Made by a program: the position numbers and the translations under genes | Origin: Levilactobacillus suantsaiihabitans | GTDB lineage: Bacteria; Bacillota; Bacilli; Lactobacillales; Lactobacillaceae | Reading direction: 5' to 3' | Assembly (NCBI RefSeq): GCF_004745505.1 | Contig: NZ_RKLX01000002.1 | Span: forward strand, 62,001 to 126,000 | DNA: 64,000 nucleotides | Shown: piece by piece, positions 62,662 through 64,000 of the stretch | How positions within the stretch are numbered: the first letter of the stretch is position 1 | Layout of the letters: each line of letters begins with the position of its first letter | The notes under the pieces: generated by a model | Told to the model about the DNA's origin: nothing | The model's input: the letters and a program-made list of their open reading frames with translations, nothing else | Databases searched by the model: none

Positions 62662-62730
62662 AGTCAATTCCATTCTATTCTAACTTATTCCTGCTAGAAA
62701 ATCAGCTAATCACCGAAAACTAACGGGAAT

Positions 62731-63744
62731 CTAATCAACCAACAAGTTCAAAACGTCTTGCTTGTCGATGCCGTTGAAGTACAGCTGGGTGTTGACGCTG
62801 TCCAAGACCTTGCCGACATTTTCTCGGTCGTACCGGACACCTGCCAACTTGTCAGCCAGTTCAGTGGCGTCGGCTGGGCCGAAGAAGTCACCGTAGAACT
62901 TGATGTTCTTGATCTTACCGTTTTCAACTAACAAACGCGCATCGATGGTCCCGGCCGTAAAGTGTTGACGCTTCTTGACCGTGAATTCTGGTGAATTGCC
63001 GTAGACCCAATCCCAGTTGCTGTAGTAGTCGTTGTAGATCTTGTCGATGGCAGCCTTTTCGTTGTCTTCGATGACGACTTCCTTGTCCTTGATGGCGTCC
63101 AAATTGTCCACGTGGAACAATTCCTTCAACAGGGTGTCCCGGAATTCTGGCACCGTTAAGTTTTGGTATTCCGGTGCGAGGTATGGCTTCAAGTTCGTGA
63201 CCCGTGAACGGACCGACTTGATACCCTTAGACTTCATCTTGTCTTCAGGCACGTTCAAGGCGTGGGCAATCACGTCTTGATCCACGTCCAACATCAAGGT
63301 CCCGTGAGAGAAGGTCTTCCCGCTGTGGGAGTACATCGCGTTACCAGAGAACTTCTTGCCGTCAACTAAGATATCGTTCCGGCCAGAAACTTCGGCAGTC
63401 GTGGCGCCCATTTGGTGTAAGGCATCGACGACGGGTTGGACGAAGGACTTGAAGTCCCCGAACTCTTCGCTATCGCTATCAACCACGAAGCTGAAGCAAA
63501 GGTTCCCGAGGTCTTGATAAACAGCACCGCCACCCGATAACCGACGGGTGACCGTAATGTTGTTTTCCTCAACGTACTTTTGGTTGATCTCTTCCAACGT
63601 GTTTTGGTTACGACCAACGATGATGCAAGGCCCTTCATAGTAGAACAAAACTAATGGTTCATCAAATTCCTTGTTGTTCATTAAGTATTGTTCCGTTGCT
63701 AAATTGTGGCGAATATCGTGTGATTTCATGGCATACCAATACAT
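62731..63744 (-). CDS. lplA: Lipoate-protein ligase
   Basis: 337 aa. Catalytic-domain motifs: IIVGRNQNTLEEIN, VTRRLSGGGAVYQDLGNLCFSF (the R-R-x-x-G-G-G-A-V-x-H/Y-D lipoyl-AMP loop), NDILVDGKKFSGNAMYSHSGKTFSHGTLM with the catalytic Lys, and SVRSRVTNL. The C-terminal accessory domain follows (~250-337). It activates lipoate with ATP and attaches it to E2 or GcvH lysines; lactobacilli need it for pyruvate dehydrogenase. GAAAGGGG precedes the ATG. The promoter is covered by a perfect palindrome, suggesting control by a LacI-type or similar repressor. Confidence 0.95.
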   Translation of the reverse strand: MYWYAMKSHDIRHNLATEQYLMNNKEFDEPLVLFYYEGPCIIVGRNQNTLEEINQKYVEENNITVTRRLSGGGAVYQDLGNLCFSFVVDSDSEEFGDFKSFVQPVVDALHQMGATTAEVSGRNDILVDGKKFSGNAMYSHSGKTFSHGTLMLDVDQDVIAHALNVPEDKMKSKGIKSVRSRVTNLKPYLAPEYQNLTVPEFRDTLLKELFHVDNLDAIKDKEVVIEDNEKAAIDKIYNDYYSNWDWVYGNSPEFTVKKRQHFTAGTIDARLLVENGKIKNIKFYGDFFGPADATELADKLAGVRYDRENVGKVLDSVNTQLYFNGIDKQDVLNLLVD

Positions 63745-63814
63745 AACCCAAAAACCCCTTTCAAATTAACCAACCCGGGGCCGTCCCATACGGTAACTTT
63801 CCCGGTTACTTTAA

Positions 63815-63843
63815 ATCATAGCACGACTTGTAATCGATTACAA
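63815..63843 (-). promoter_or_regulatory. lplA promoter
   Basis: Minus strand -35 TTGTAA (63843-63838), 17-bp spacer, extended -10 TGCTATGAT (63823-63815). Confidence 0.7.
63828..63843. promoter_or_regulatory. Perfect 16-bp palindromic operator over the lplA -35 box
   Basis: TTGTAATCGATTACAA is a perfect inverted repeat with a central CG, the layout of LacI/GalR-family operators, and it contains the -35 hexamer. Which repressor binds is unknown. Confidence 0.65.
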
Positions 63844-64000
63844 TTTAGCTTTCAAACTGATTTTTGTTAGTGAAAAAGGCGGCCCAGTAACCCCCAGACG
63901 CGCGCAACGCACCCACTCACTGAGAGGAATTTTTCAAGGTTGGCTCTAAGAACCTGAGAAAGCATCTCTGACCTTTATGTGTCAACGTTAAAACGGCCGA
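63844..64000. other. Right-edge region without recognised gene
   Basis: No frame with a ribosome site. CTGAGAGG and GAACCTGAGA resemble pieces of a thiamin-pyrophosphate riboswitch, but order and flanks do not fit. Confidence 0.3.

Noticed and set aside
63900..64000. Thiamin-pyrophosphate riboswitch at the right edge
   Set aside because: CTGAGAGG and GAACCTGAGA are present, but the usual CUGAGA...ACCUGAUCUGG order and partner helices are missing.

Overview
The window looks like chromosome of a heterofermentative lactobacillus, most likely Levilactobacillus (brevis/zymae/koreensis group). Supporting signs are an XylR-XylA-XylB-XylT set with two tandem XylT-type xylose/H+ symporters, cre and XylR-type operators, LPXTG and DUF5776-type surface proteins, Spx-family regulators, frequent GTG/TTG starts behind strong GGAGG ribosome sites, and fairly high GC for a lactobacillus (judged by eye). 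I see no rRNA, prophage, intact insertion sequence or CRISPR array.

Layout. 0-9 kb: GNAT fragment, small membrane proteins, an aldo/keto reductase, a K+ channel, an ArgE/DapE deacylase, a PEBP protein, a Usp, a DUF1801 protein, a 37-aa peptide gene and a diacetyl/acetoin reductase. 9.3-20 kb: xylose cluster (xylT1, xylT2, xylB, xylA, xylR), interrupted by an LPXTG leucine-rich-repeat adhesin on the other strand. 20-25 kb: rarA-arsC-aldo/keto reductase operon and a two-gene operon of a MazG-like pyrophosphohydrolase and a GIY-YIG/DUF2075 ATPase. 25-28.5 kb: secreted GH20-like protein, Mrr endonuclease and WYL regulator. 28.5-38 kb: secreted PAP2 phosphatase, tRNA-Arg, MarR-nnrE, VanX-like dipeptidase, Ntn-hydrolase, NlpC/P60 hydrolase and a DUF5776 surface protein. 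38-48 kb: YtgP/MurJ-like flippase, S9 peptidase, panE, a solitary ATP-cone protein, a cysteine-less Spx paralogue and a CPA1 antiporter. 49-64 kb: cytoplasmic 5'-nucleotidase family protein, RNase Y-type protein, DUF1275 protein, alpha/beta hydrolase, M3 oligopeptidase, XRE regulator, methyltransferase, YdcF and TMEM175 proteins, a candidate ~210-nt RNA with its own promoter and terminator, a protein with a histone-H1-like tail, and a lipoate-protein ligase.

The xylose genes work as a regulon. XylT proteins import xylose, XylA isomerises it and XylB phosphorylates xylulose into the phosphoketolase route. Three promoters share one plan: a cre site on the -35 box and an inverted repeat (GTTGGTT, 9 bp, AACCAAC or one mismatch) just after the -10 box. 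This is the arrangement expected for combined CcpA and XylR repression.

The most unusual content lies between genes. Three families of dispersed repeats (called A, B and C here) occupy most of the larger intergenic gaps. Family A (~190 bp, about ten copies) folds on paper into a closing helix around three hairpins. Between copies the helices change sequence on both sides while staying complementary, and the hairpin loops stay constant. Families B and C show the same covariation, one C copy sits inside an A copy, and there are chimeric and decayed copies. This looks like a family of selected nucleic-acid structures of unknown function; I do not recognise it as a named family.
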